Below the pieces are notes generated by a model. That model worked only from the letters and a program-made list of their open reading frames with translations. It was not told the DNA's origin and did not search any database. A program made the translations under genes and the position numbers. DNA of 64,000 nt from Niebla homalea (lineage: Eukaryota; Ascomycota; Lecanoromycetes; Lecanorales; Ramalinaceae): positions 771,140 to 835,139 of the forward strand of contig JAHGAU010000030.1 in assembly GCA_019925105.1 (NCBI GenBank). The letters run 5' to 3'. Of this stretch, positions 11,801 to 23,003 are shown piece after piece (the stretch's first letter is position 1; every line of letters starts with the position of its first letter).

Positions 11801-14103
11801 TTTTATATAATAATCTTTACGTATACTTTTCGTAAATTTATTCTTCTTATATATATTATAAAAAAAGTCCTTTAAGGTTAATATCTTTAATATTCTTAAT
11901 ACCGTTTTATATATAATATATAGCTTAATTATACCTAGATAACTTAAACGATTATAAAGAATTATAAAGAACTATAAAGAACTTATTATTACCCTTTTTA
12001 TATCCTTAAATAATTTTATTACCGTTATATTTCACTTTACCGTTTTTTTTATTTTTTTTACTTTATAATTTATAAGGTATAAGATCTAAGTCTTTTTTAT
12101 TAATTATTAACGTAACGTTTTTCCGGATATATATAAATAAATAAAGCTTTTTATATTAATACCTTATTATAATAAGTTAAATTCCTTATATAATCTTTAT
12201 TTTATATCCGTTAAAGGTAATACCTATATTTTTATCCTTTAAGGTTAAAATGGATAAAAGGTTAAATCTTAAGTAAAGAACCTATAATACGTTTTAAATA
12301 ATACGGTTTTAATTGTTTATTTTAATTATTACGTTATTACGTTAAAATAAATTTAAGGAGCCTTTATTTTTTATTGTTACCTTTATAATCTTTTCTTTAA
12401 AACTCTGAAATATATTTTTCTAAGTATATATATATTTCGTAACGCCGGAGTTTATTATTTAAAGGGTTTCTTTATCCTCGGATAGTATATTTTAACTTAT
12501 TTTATTAAGGGAGCCACCCTTTATTACTATTAAAATATAGTTATTATTGCCGATATTTAAGGATTTTATAGGGTCCGGGCTTTTATTATTTTGGAAAAAG
12601 TTATAGTTTTTCTATGTTTATTTTATTATTTAATTATATAAATTACTTATAAATAAGTAAGTCTTTTTATTACTTATACCGTTCGTTCTAATAATATTTT
12701 TTATTTTATCGTTACCGTTATAAAGACCGGGATTATTTAGATTTACCGTAACGGTATTATTATTAAGTTTATATAAAGTTAAGTTATATAAATCCTTATT
12801 ACTTTAATAGTTTTTTAAAGGCTTATTAAAGCCGTTCCGTTTTTTATTGAAAAAGTAATAAGGTCGTCGTCGTTATTAATAAATATAAATATTAACTCCT
12901 TAATATTATATTCCTTCTTATTAATAACGATAAAGCTTAATTTTTTAAATTCCTTATTATTTTTAATTATAACTTTTTTAACTTATTGAAATTTAAATTA
13001 AGCTATTTATTTTTCGGGTTTCTTTATTTTCTTAATTTTATCCTTATTAATTTCTTTACCGTTTTTACCGTTTATTTTTACGTTTTCTTTATTATAGTCC
13101 TTAATTATATAATTTATCTTTTAATAATTATAGCATTTTATTACGCGACGGGATTTAATATTATCTTTTTTACTTACCCTTATTATTATAGTATTAATAA
13201 TCTGTTTTTTAGCCGTATTAATCTCGATTACCTTAAGTCTTTAAATAATTCTTTTATTATTAAATATATCCTTATCGTTCTTAAGCCGGTATATAATAAG
13301 GCTAAACTTATATACTTCTTAAAATAAGTTTATAATTATAAGGCTTAAATAAATATCGTTTAATATAACGGCCTTATTAATTTAATTTATTTATTTATTT
13401 ACTTTCTTTATGGATATAATAAACTTATTTATACCGTTATCCTTTTAAGCTTTTATAGTAAAAATATTTATTAATAAGGGGATCAGTTTTCCCTTATTTT
13501 TCACGAAATAGATCTTACTTTACGTTAAGTAAATTTAAAACGGTATAATGTTTTTACTTATTAAAATATATAATCTTTATATCGTTATTACGTTATTTAT
13601 AAGTATATTAATAGTAAAGTCGGCGTATATAATTTAAATCTTAATTTAAGAAAAGACTTAAAAGTATAAGGTTAAATTATTTATAATACCTTATAATAAA
13701 TAACTTCTTAAAAACCGTTTTATAATTTAACTTTATTTATAAAAGTTATTATTATTAAGCTTAAGAAGCTTATATAAAGCCGGCTTTATAAAAGATTCCT
13801 TAAATATATTTAAAAATAATTTAATAATTTTTACGGTAAGTACTTTAAATAATAATAGCGTTATTTTTTCGTTTTAAATACTATTACTACAGGAAGTATA
13901 AGGTATATATTATGCTTAATAAAGTAAATATTATTACGTTAAGCTACCCTTTCCAGTATCTTTATAGTTATAATTACTTATTGGAATATCGGAGGTTAAA
14001 GTTATGGTTATCTTACGGTCTTAAGTAATTATATAGACATTAGAAATATTACTTAGATAAGACTATTACTTAAATAAGATACCACAATTAACTATCTTAT
14101 TAA

Positions 14104-14117
14104 CCGGGCTTAAAACC
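14104..14117 (-). other. Primer-binding site of Copia copy A
   Basis: The minus strand directly after the LTR reads GGTTTTAAGCCCGG; with one RIP change undone it is GGTTTTGAGCCCGG, which could pair with a tRNA 3' end of the form CCGGGCTCAAAACC(A). The tRNA identity was not determined. Confidence 0.55.
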
Positions 14118-14387
14118 TAATATAATATACGTAAATAAATATAGGGTAAGGGTAAGTAAGCTAAATCACTTATATTAAGTCTATTATTATTCTTATTTAA
14201 TTATACTTATAATAACGACCGTATTTATATCCATCCCAAGGACCGTTTAATAACCGTATACTCACCGCATTTTATGCACCGGTACACCTGTAATACCGTT
14301 AACAAAAGGCCGTCTGGTAGGCCTTTATGCGACAGGGTCTCCAATGCAGGGGCTGCCAAGACAACCGCGGAATACCCCCGTGCATCA
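14118..14387 (-). repeat. Right LTR of Copia copy A (5' LTR)
   Basis: 270 bp, ending TGCATCA. Its inner half is RIP-mutated and its last 130 bp or so (14255-14387) are GC-normal. It joins directly to the un-mutated start of the left LTR of copy B. Confidence 0.9.
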
Positions 14388-14392
14388 CAGGG

Positions 14393-14639
14393 TGCAGGGG
14401 AAGGGTGAGTAAGCCGAATCACTTGTATTGAGTCTACCACTATGCTTGTCTAATTATACCGTGATAACGACCGTATTTATATCCATCCTAAGGACTGTTT
14501 AATAACCATATACTTACCATACCTTATATACCGGTATACCTGTAATACCGTTAATTAAAGGCCGTCTAATAAGCCTTTATACAATAAGGTTTCCAATATA
14601 GAGGCTATTAAGATAACCGCAGAATGTCCTTATATATTA
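14393..14639 (-). repeat. Left LTR of Copia copy B, main part
   Basis: Continuation of the LTR begun at 8561-8589, interrupted by copy A. The first 70 bp or so are unmutated and the rest carries RIP changes. It ends TATATTA, the mutated form of TGCATCA. Confidence 0.88.
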
Positions 14640-17600
14640 CTCTTTCTTTAAAGTTACGATAAATTTATAACGGTAATACCGCTACTAACTTATTAAATAT
14701 AATCCGAGCTTTAATTAATTTATTTTAAAAAGTTATTTTAATAAAAACTTTATTATAATATTTTTGAATTAGTCTTTAATATTAATATACTTTATTAAAA
14801 TAAGGTTTTCTTATACTTTTTTTAAATAAAATAATATTAAACGTTAATATATTCAATCTATACATAATTCTCCGGGTTCTTAGTAAGGGAAATATTACCG
14901 TTATTATTATTAAATAGAATAATAAGCCTATAACCTTTAAAGAATCCGGTCTCGTCGATTTACTTTATAGATTAAATATTTACCTTATATCCTTCAGAAA
15001 AAGCTATATACTTAATTTTTACGGTAAAAATAATAATAATATATTATTTCCGAGTATATTATACGTATATTATACCGGTATTTAATATTATAAAGCTATA
15101 TAACGACTTTTTATTACTTTTATTATTAATAAACGCGATATTTATGAAATATTTAAATAATCCGTTATTATATTAAAAGTATAAACTTAAATTTAATATA
15201 CTTTTTAAGTATTTAAATATTTATATTAAATAATTCTAATATTAAACGACGTGGTTATTATAAAATTAATTTAATTTTAAGATTTCAAAAGTTAAATTTA
15301 AACGGGTAACGATTTAAAGAAATATAAATTTACTAAAAAGTTATTCATAAATATATTAATTTATTTATTGCTTATTAAGTCGGTTACTTATATACTTTTA
15401 TATCCGTTTATTAAGGTATTAATCTTATTATAGTTTATTATATAATACTTTTTAAAAACGTTAATAATGTAATTTATTTAATTTGTAACGATAATATCGT
15501 TATTTTAAGATACTTATATCCTAAGGATTACCTTTAATGGGCCTCCTTTAATAAACTTAAATATTAAAATTAAATAATCCTTTATTTATCTATAAATCTT
15601 TAAGCTTTTTATAATAATAATAATATCGTTAACGTAAAGGGATATTAAATATATTTCTTTATTAAACTTCTTAATAAATATATATGGATTAATTTAAATA
15701 AAAATAAAACTAAATTTATAAAGCTATAATAAAATTTTCTTAACTTAAATCCTTTTTAATTATTTAAGCTTATAAAGGCCTTTAAGTAGATAAAAGTATT
15801 TACCGGTATTTTATTAAGTTATTAAAATACCTTTAAGAATACTTATATAAATCTCTTTATTTAAATTATTATTTAAGTATACGGTAATAATATTTAACAA
15901 TTACAATTAAAGTTTATAAATAACTATAAGTATTAAAAGTAAATAAAGTAACTTATATTTTAAAGTAAACAAGAAGGTTTCCTTATAGTTAATATTTTAC
16001 TTTTAAGTAAAGTTCCTTATAATAAGCTTTACCTTATATTTATTAATAAAATTTAAAGTAAGGAACTTTTTCTTAAATATCTATTTAAAGTTAATAAGTT
16101 TATAATCCTTTGGCGCATTTATAAATTCTTAGGTTTTATTTAATGATAAACTCGTAATTTCTTTATTAATAATTTTAATTTATTTAAATCGGTTTAAGGA
16201 ATTTACAACTTATTAATAAGTAAATAGATTAATATAAGCCGTAACGATGAAAATAATATTATTAAAATTAATATTAAATACGTAAGGATTATAATAATAA
16301 TAATTTTAATAAAAGCGGTTAATTTTAAGCTTATTATTAATATTAATATTTATATTTATTCTATTTTCCGGAGTATATCTTAATAAGGTTTTATTTATTT
16401 ATTAATAAGCCGGGATAAAATTATAGGTATCCTTAAATAAAATAAGGACGTTAATTTTTTTTAATAAAAATAAGTTAAAAGCCCCGTTATTATTATAATT
16501 TTTGCGATTTATAGGGTTTTTAATATTTTTAAGGTTTTTAATAAGCTTTCTTAAATTCTTTTTTTAAGTAAACGTTTCATTTATTACTTTATAGATTTTT
16601 AATAATATATCCTTCTTATTTTACTTTATTTAATTAAAGATTTTATCGTTAACTTAAGGAAGGTTAAGATTTACGGGATTTATATTACGATTTTCTTCTT
16701 TATTTTAAGGAACCGGGTAAATATAAATTAATATAGGCTTATTTTTATTAGGTCCTTTAAATCCGTTTAATGTATATTCGTTTTCGTAATAAACTATATT
16801 ATTATCGGTAAGGATTATTAACTTTAAAGTTAATGATATATCTTTAATAATAAATTAGAATAATAAGTATATTACCGTTTTCTTATTAAAGATTTTTAAA
16901 TTTATAATAATTTCTATATTCTTTTTATAAAATATATAAACGTATAATTATAAGCTTAATATAATTTTTAAATAAATATTATTAATAATTATTTTATTTA
17001 GTTTTAATCGTTTTATTTCTTTAAATATATTTATTTTATATAATATCCTAAACGTCCTTTTTTTATTAATAAAAAAATTTATTTTTATTTACTTTTTAAA
17101 AGGGCTTATTTCCTTTATAAGTAAAAGTTTTTATTTTAATTAATTAATATATATAACCGTAAAAGCTTAAAAATTATTTAATAACTTAATATAATATATT
17201 ATATACCGAATTATCGTTATAATTATTCGCTTAAACTATTTAATTACGCCGTTTTATTTAGGTATATAATACGTAATATATTCTATAATAATATTACGTT
17301 CTTTAACGGCCGCTTTAAGGGCTTAAAAATTCCTTTATATTATCGATACGGACGTACTTAATAATAATATTATTTTCCTTATAATTAAATACGTTAATAA
17401 TAAATAAAACTTAATTAATTATTTTAATTTTTATTATTAATAAGGTAAAATTTAATTATTTTATAATTTTATTAATAACGGATAAATATTATTTAAAGGG
17501 TATTATTCCGGGGATTAATACCTTAATATTATAAAAGCCTTAAACGTTATAAAAGAAATAAGATTTAAGCTTTATTTCTTTTATATAACGGTATTTATAT

Positions 17601-19158
17601 ATACTTTTTATAAGTTTATTATTTTTATATATGTTATAAAAAAAATCCTTTAAGGCCGATATCTTTAATATTTTTAATACCGTTTTATATATAATATATA
17701 ACCTAATTATATTTAAATAGCCTAAATAATTATAAAGAATTATAAAGAGCTCATTAATACCCTTTTTACGTCCTTAAATAATCTTATTATTATTATGTTT
17801 AATTTTATCGTTTTTTTTATTTTTCTTATTTTATAAAATATAAAATACGGAATCTAAATCTTTTTATTAATTATTAACGTAACGTTTTTCCGGATATATA
17901 TGAATAAATAAAGTTTTTTATATTAATACCTTCCGTAATAAGTCGATCTCCTCGCGTAATCCTTATTTTATATCCGTTAAAGATAATATTTATACCTTTA
18001 TCCTTTAAGGTTAAAATAAATAAAAGTTAAATTTTAAATAAAGAATTTATAATATATCTTGAATAATACGGTTTTAGCCGTTGATTTTAATTATTACGTT
18101 ATTACGTCTAAGTAAATTTAAGGAGCCCTTACCCTTTACTATTACCCTTATAGTCTTTTCTCTAAAACTCTAAAATATACTTTTCCGAATATATATGTAT
18201 CTCGTAACGTTAAAGTTTATCGTTTAAGGGGTCTTTTTATCCTCGGACGGTATATTTTAGCTTATTTTATTAAAGGAGTTATTTTTTATTATTATTAAAG
18301 CGTAATTATTATTATTAATATTTACAAATTTTATAAAGGTTGGGTTTTTATTATTTTGGAAAAAGTCATATTTTTTCCATATTCGTTTTATTATTTAATT
18401 ATATAAATTACTCTTAAATAAATAGGTTTCTTTATTAGTTATATTATTTATTATAATAATATCTCTTACCTTATTATTACCGTTATAAAGACCGGGATTA
18501 CTTAAATTTATTATAACGGTATTATTATTAAGCTTATATAAAATTAAATTATATAGATTTTTATCGTTTTAATAGTTGTTTAAAAACTTATTAAGGCCGT
18601 TCTATTTTTTATTAAGAAAATAACGAGCTTATCGTCGTTATTAATGAAAATATAAACATTAACTCCTTAATATTACTTTCCTTTTTATTAATAACGATAA
18701 AGCTTAATTCTTTAAATTCTTTATTATGTTTAATTATAGTTTTTTTAACTTATTTAAATTTAAATCGAGCTAATCGTTTTTTAAATTTTTTTATTTTCTT
18801 AATTTTATCTTTATTAACTTCTTTATTATCTTTATCGCTTACTTTTATACTTTCTTTATTATAGTCCTTAATTATATAATTTATTTTCTGGTAATTATAA
18901 TATTTTATTACGTAACGGAGTTTAATAATATCCTTTTTATTTACCCTTATTATCGTAATATTAATAATCTATTTTTTAATTATATTAATTTTAATTATTT
19001 TAAGTTTTTAAATAATTCTTTTATTATTAAATATATCCTTATTATTCTTAAGCCGGTATATAATAAAATTAAACTTACGTATTTCTTAAAATAAGTTTAT
19101 AATTATAAGGTTTAAATAAATATTATTTAATATAACGGCTTTATTAATTTAATTTACT

Positions 19159-21984
19159 CCGGAAGGCTAAGCAGATGTACTTCCGGGCTACAGTATATGA
19201 CTCGGCGGTTTCCCCTCGTGGTGTCTGGAAGCTGGTAAGATACGGTAGGGAACAGAGTGGGAAACTTAAACCTATCCCCAGGTTTTTACCCCTAAAAAGA
19301 CCAGATAATATAGTAATAAATACCTTTAACGGCAAAATTAAGGCTTTTAAAGGGGCATTCTTTCCCCCGTTACCGGAAGTTAACCTAGTAAATATCGATG
19401 ATACGGTATATCCTAAATTAATAATAATAAATAAGATAATAATTTAAAAAATAATAATTAAAGCAATTAATAAACCGAAGAAGGATAAGGCCCCCGGACT
19501 TAACGGTATATTAAATAAGTTCCTATCTATAATAACGTTATTATTTAAAGAGGTCTTTATTTACTTATTTTAAGCCTATTTTAATATAGGATATTACCTT
19601 TATAAATTTAAGGAGGCCAAAATAATTATCCTTAAGAAGCCGGTTAAGTTAAATTACTTAAAGGTAAAATTATATAAACCTATAATACTCCTTTATACGT
19701 TAAGGAAGGCTTTAAAGATAATAATTATAAAGATCTTAAATAATTACGTAAAAGGATATAAAATATTCCTTAATTAATAGATAAAAGCAAAAAGAAAACG
19801 GTTAATAAAGACGGCTTTTAAAGGCTTAATTAATAACGTATATATAGTATAAAATTATAAAAAGAAGTACGTTATAAGTTTTCTTTCCTTAAATATTATA
19901 AAGGCGTTTAATAAAATAAACTATTAAAAATTACTATATAATTTACGGAAAAAAAAGGTTTTATTTTTCTTTATAAATTAAATAAAAAGTTTCTTAAGTA
20001 ATTAAGTAACGTTAATTAACCTAAGATAGAAAATAAGTATAATAAAGCTTACAATAATAGGGATTCCTTAAAGGTTATTTATCTCCTTAATTTTATTTTT
20101 ATTCTTTAACGGCTTACTTATTAAAGATTTAATAAAATTAAAATAAAAAAATTTAAATAAAAAGCTTTATTAACGATATTTACCTTTTAATTTATAATAC
20201 GTTTACTTATATAAACTATTTAAAGTTAAAATAAGCTTATAAAGTCTACTTACGATAAGTAAAAATATATAAGGCTTAATTTACCTTATATAAATATAAA
20301 TTTATTTATATAATAAGGAGTTTAAAGCTATATAATATAATAATTATAATAAATATAAATAATATAACAGTAAAACCGGAAGCCAGTATTAAAATATTTA
20401 GTTTATAAGTCGATAAGAAATTGGATTAAAAAAATTATATAAAAAAAGTTTAAAAAAAGATAATTTCACAAGAAAAAGGCCTTATTTACTTTACGGTATT
20501 AATGTAGGGAGTTACCTTATAGAAAATTAAAACCGTTTATTAACCGGTTATAAAGCTTATAATAACGTACGTAATAATTATTTAATATATACCTAAAGGC
20601 ACGCTTAAATATAGGAAAAAGCCCGTTTAATAATTATAAAAAATCTAAAACCGATGCTTAGGAGTAATAAGTAAAGTATATAAAGCGACTTCCGTCTTAA
20701 TACTAGAATCTAAGGTCTTTATATTATTAATAAAGCTGGCCCTGGACCAAATAGTCGCTTAAACAAAGCTTAAAAGGGGTATAAACTTAATTACGTTAAT
20801 AAAAAATGAACGTATTTATTAGAACTATAAAAGGCCTTAAATAAGAAAACATAAAGAAGCGGCATTTACCTTTTCTATAGAAGTTAAATTAAAGTAAGTT
20901 AAAAAAGAGGTCGACTTAATTTATGTTTAAAAAGTTAATATAAAAGTATATAAACTCTTATTTAAAGTAAGAATAACGGAAAAAAAAGAAGGCCGTAAAA
21001 ACGAAATTAACGGTAATTACCCTATAAATTATAAAGAAATAAATAAAGCATTAACGTAAATATAAAGAATTAATCCCTTAAAGGCGATAATACCTGGCGT
21101 TAAATAATAATAAGGTTATTAATAAATATTTCTGGCGTTATAAAATTATAAGGAAAGGTAATAACGTATTAATAATTTAATTTTAAATAAATAAAAATGG
21201 CTTAATTTACTTCCTCTTTATTATATATACCGATAACCGGATTAACGTTAATTATAAATATAAATAATAAAAATAAAATACCGTATATATATTAATCTTC
21301 TATTTATTATTTAAAGAGCTTAAACCGGGATTAATTAAAAAAATAGGGATTAACGATTATTATTAAATACTTATTAATAAAAAGGGTATTAAAGCGGCCG
21401 TTAAATTTATAATAATTACGGGTTTATTATTATAGTTTAACTTAACCAAGGAAATAAAGGAAGTGGTTAAAGATTTAATTAAGAAACCTCGTTATTAACC
21501 CAGGGGTAAAAAGCAGCGGCGGGAAAACTGCACCTAATAAAGGGTTAAGGGGGCTATAAATACCGGGGCGGTATAAGAAATGATATTATATCGGTTAATA
21601 AAGTCGTATAAATAAAGTAATAATAATATATATATCGGTAAGGATATTTAATAATATAATCGGAATTCTGAAATTTTAATATTAAATAGACTTATAAAAT
21701 AACAGAAAAGTAATAAATTTAAAGGTAACCCTTAAGTGGATTTAATTATAATATTATAAGTTTTCTTAGAAAAAATATATAAATAAATTCTTACTCTTTA
21801 AATAACCGTGGATACTCTTAACCCTTAAAATATGAATAAAGGCTAGGTAAATACCGGTTTTTATTCCTGACGTTATGGATATCGGGTTTTTTACGGCTAT
21901 TAATAAGGTTAAATGGCCGAGTATTAAGGAACGCCGGAATTAACTTAGCTAGATCCGTAATATAAATTAATCAATCAATCAATC
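19159..21984 (+). mobile_element. 5'-truncated LINE (Tad1-type), inserted in Copia copy B
   Basis: 2826 bp, flanked by the 13 bp duplication AATTTAATTTACT (19146-19158 and 21985-21997). Copy A shows the empty site at about 13379-13390. It ends with a TCAA-type repeat tail after GCTTAGCTAGATCCG, the same 3' end as the LINE at 34522-40345. It begins inside ORF2, corresponding to about 37490 of the long copy. The plus-strand translation has the LINE reverse transcriptase opening (DKAPGLNGILNKF near 19480-19520) and a LYKPIILLYTLRKAL block near 19675, then a C-terminal VYKAT...LES block near 20680. Frames are broken by TAA/TAG. The first 160 bases are nearly free of RIP. Confidence 0.88.
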
Positions 21985-22722
21985 AATTTAATTTACTTAT
22001 TTATTTATTTTCTTTATAAACATAGTAAAATTATTTACGCCGTTATTTTTTTAAGCTTTTATAATAAGGATCTTTATTAATAAAAAAATTAATTTTCCCT
22101 TACTTTTTATAAATAGATTTTACTTTATATTAAATAAATTTAAAATAATATAACGTCCTTATTTATTAAGATATATATTTTTTACGTTATTATTACGTTA
22201 TTTATAAGTATACCGGTAATAGAATTAATTTATATAGTTTAAATTTTAACTTAAAACGGGACTTAAGGGTATAGGGTTAAGTTATTTACGATACCCTATA
22301 ATAAATGACTTCTTAAAAACCATTTTATAATCTAATTTTACTTATAGAAATTATTATTATTAAATTTAAAAAGCTTCTATAAATTTAACTTTATAAAAGA
22401 TTCCTTAAAAATATTTAAAGGTAATTTAATAGTTCTTACGGTAAATACTTTAAATAACGATAACGTTATCCTTTTATTTTAAGTATTATTATTACCGGAA
22501 ATATAAAGTATATATTATACTTAATAAAATAAATATTATTACATTAAGTTACTTTCTTTAATATCCTTATAATTATAATTACTTATTGAGGTATTAAAGG
22601 TTAAAGTTATAATTATTTTACGGTCTTAAGTAATTATATAAACATTATAAATATTATTTAAATAAGATTATTACTTAAATAATATATTATAATTAATCAT
22701 TTTATTAATTAAGCTTAAAACT

Positions 22723-22998
22723 TAATATAATATACGTAAATAAATATAAGGTATAAAAGAAAGGTAAATAATTTAAATTACTTATATTAAGTTTATTATT
22801 ATATTTATTTAATTATACCGTAATAATAACCGTATTTATATCCATCCTAAGGACCGTTTAATAACCGTATATTCACCGTACCTTATGTACCGGTGCACCT
22901 GTAATACCGTTAATAAAAGGCCGTCTGGTAAGACTTTATGCGATAGGGTCTCCAATGCAGGGGCTGCCAAGACAACCGCGGAATACCCCCGTGCATCA
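22723..22998 (-). repeat. Right LTR of Copia copy B
   Basis: 276 bp, starting as RIP-mutated TAATATAATATACG and ending in unmutated TGCATCA. It carries an ATG at 22885 whose frame runs 38 codons into the interrupted host exon. This creates a chimeric open frame that should not be taken as the native start. Confidence 0.9.
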
Positions 22999-23003
22999 AA
23001 TCC

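Larger units (their letters stand above)
8590..14387 (-). mobile_element. Ty1/Copia LTR retrotransposon copy A, inserted in the left LTR of copy B
   Basis: 5798 bp, with 270 bp LTRs (8590-8859 and 14118-14387) and the duplication CAGGG (8585-8589 and 14388-14392). The outer ends TGATGCA/TGCATCA are unmutated; the inner LTR ends read TATATTA or TAATATA through C-to-T and G-to-A changes. It is on the minus strand: primer-binding site at 14104-14117 and polypurine tract at 8860-8873. A minus-strand translation of about 8930-9170 recalls the Copia RNase H end (a DN-like block, then a TKHI-like block and an ADILTKPL-like block), with stops at TAA/TAG. A minus-strand gag-like segment may lie near 12600-12800. 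All coding capacity is destroyed by RIP. Confidence 0.9.
8561..22998 (-). mobile_element. Ty1/Copia LTR retrotransposon copy B (host of nested insertions)
   Basis: The element starts TGATGCA and ends TGCATCA and is flanked by the 5 bp duplication AATCC (8556-8560 and 22999-23003). Its left LTR is 8561-8589 plus 14393-14639 and its right LTR is 22723-22998, each 276 bp. Subtracting copy A with its 5 bp duplication and the LINE with its 13 bp duplication leaves 5796 bp, within 2 bp of copy A. It runs on the minus strand, like A: a purine-rich tract on the minus strand abuts the left LTR and the RNase H relic lies near that end (about 14700-14930). The interior is RIP-saturated and no frame is intact. 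It is the oldest insertion in the nest and lies in the fifth codon of the DUF3176 gene. Confidence 0.9.

Noticed and set aside
12986..13327. A 113-codon open frame on the plus strand
   Set aside because: It lies inside Copia copy A opposite to its coding strand and consists of Phe/Ile/Tyr/Leu from RIP-mutated AT-rich DNA; chance opening.
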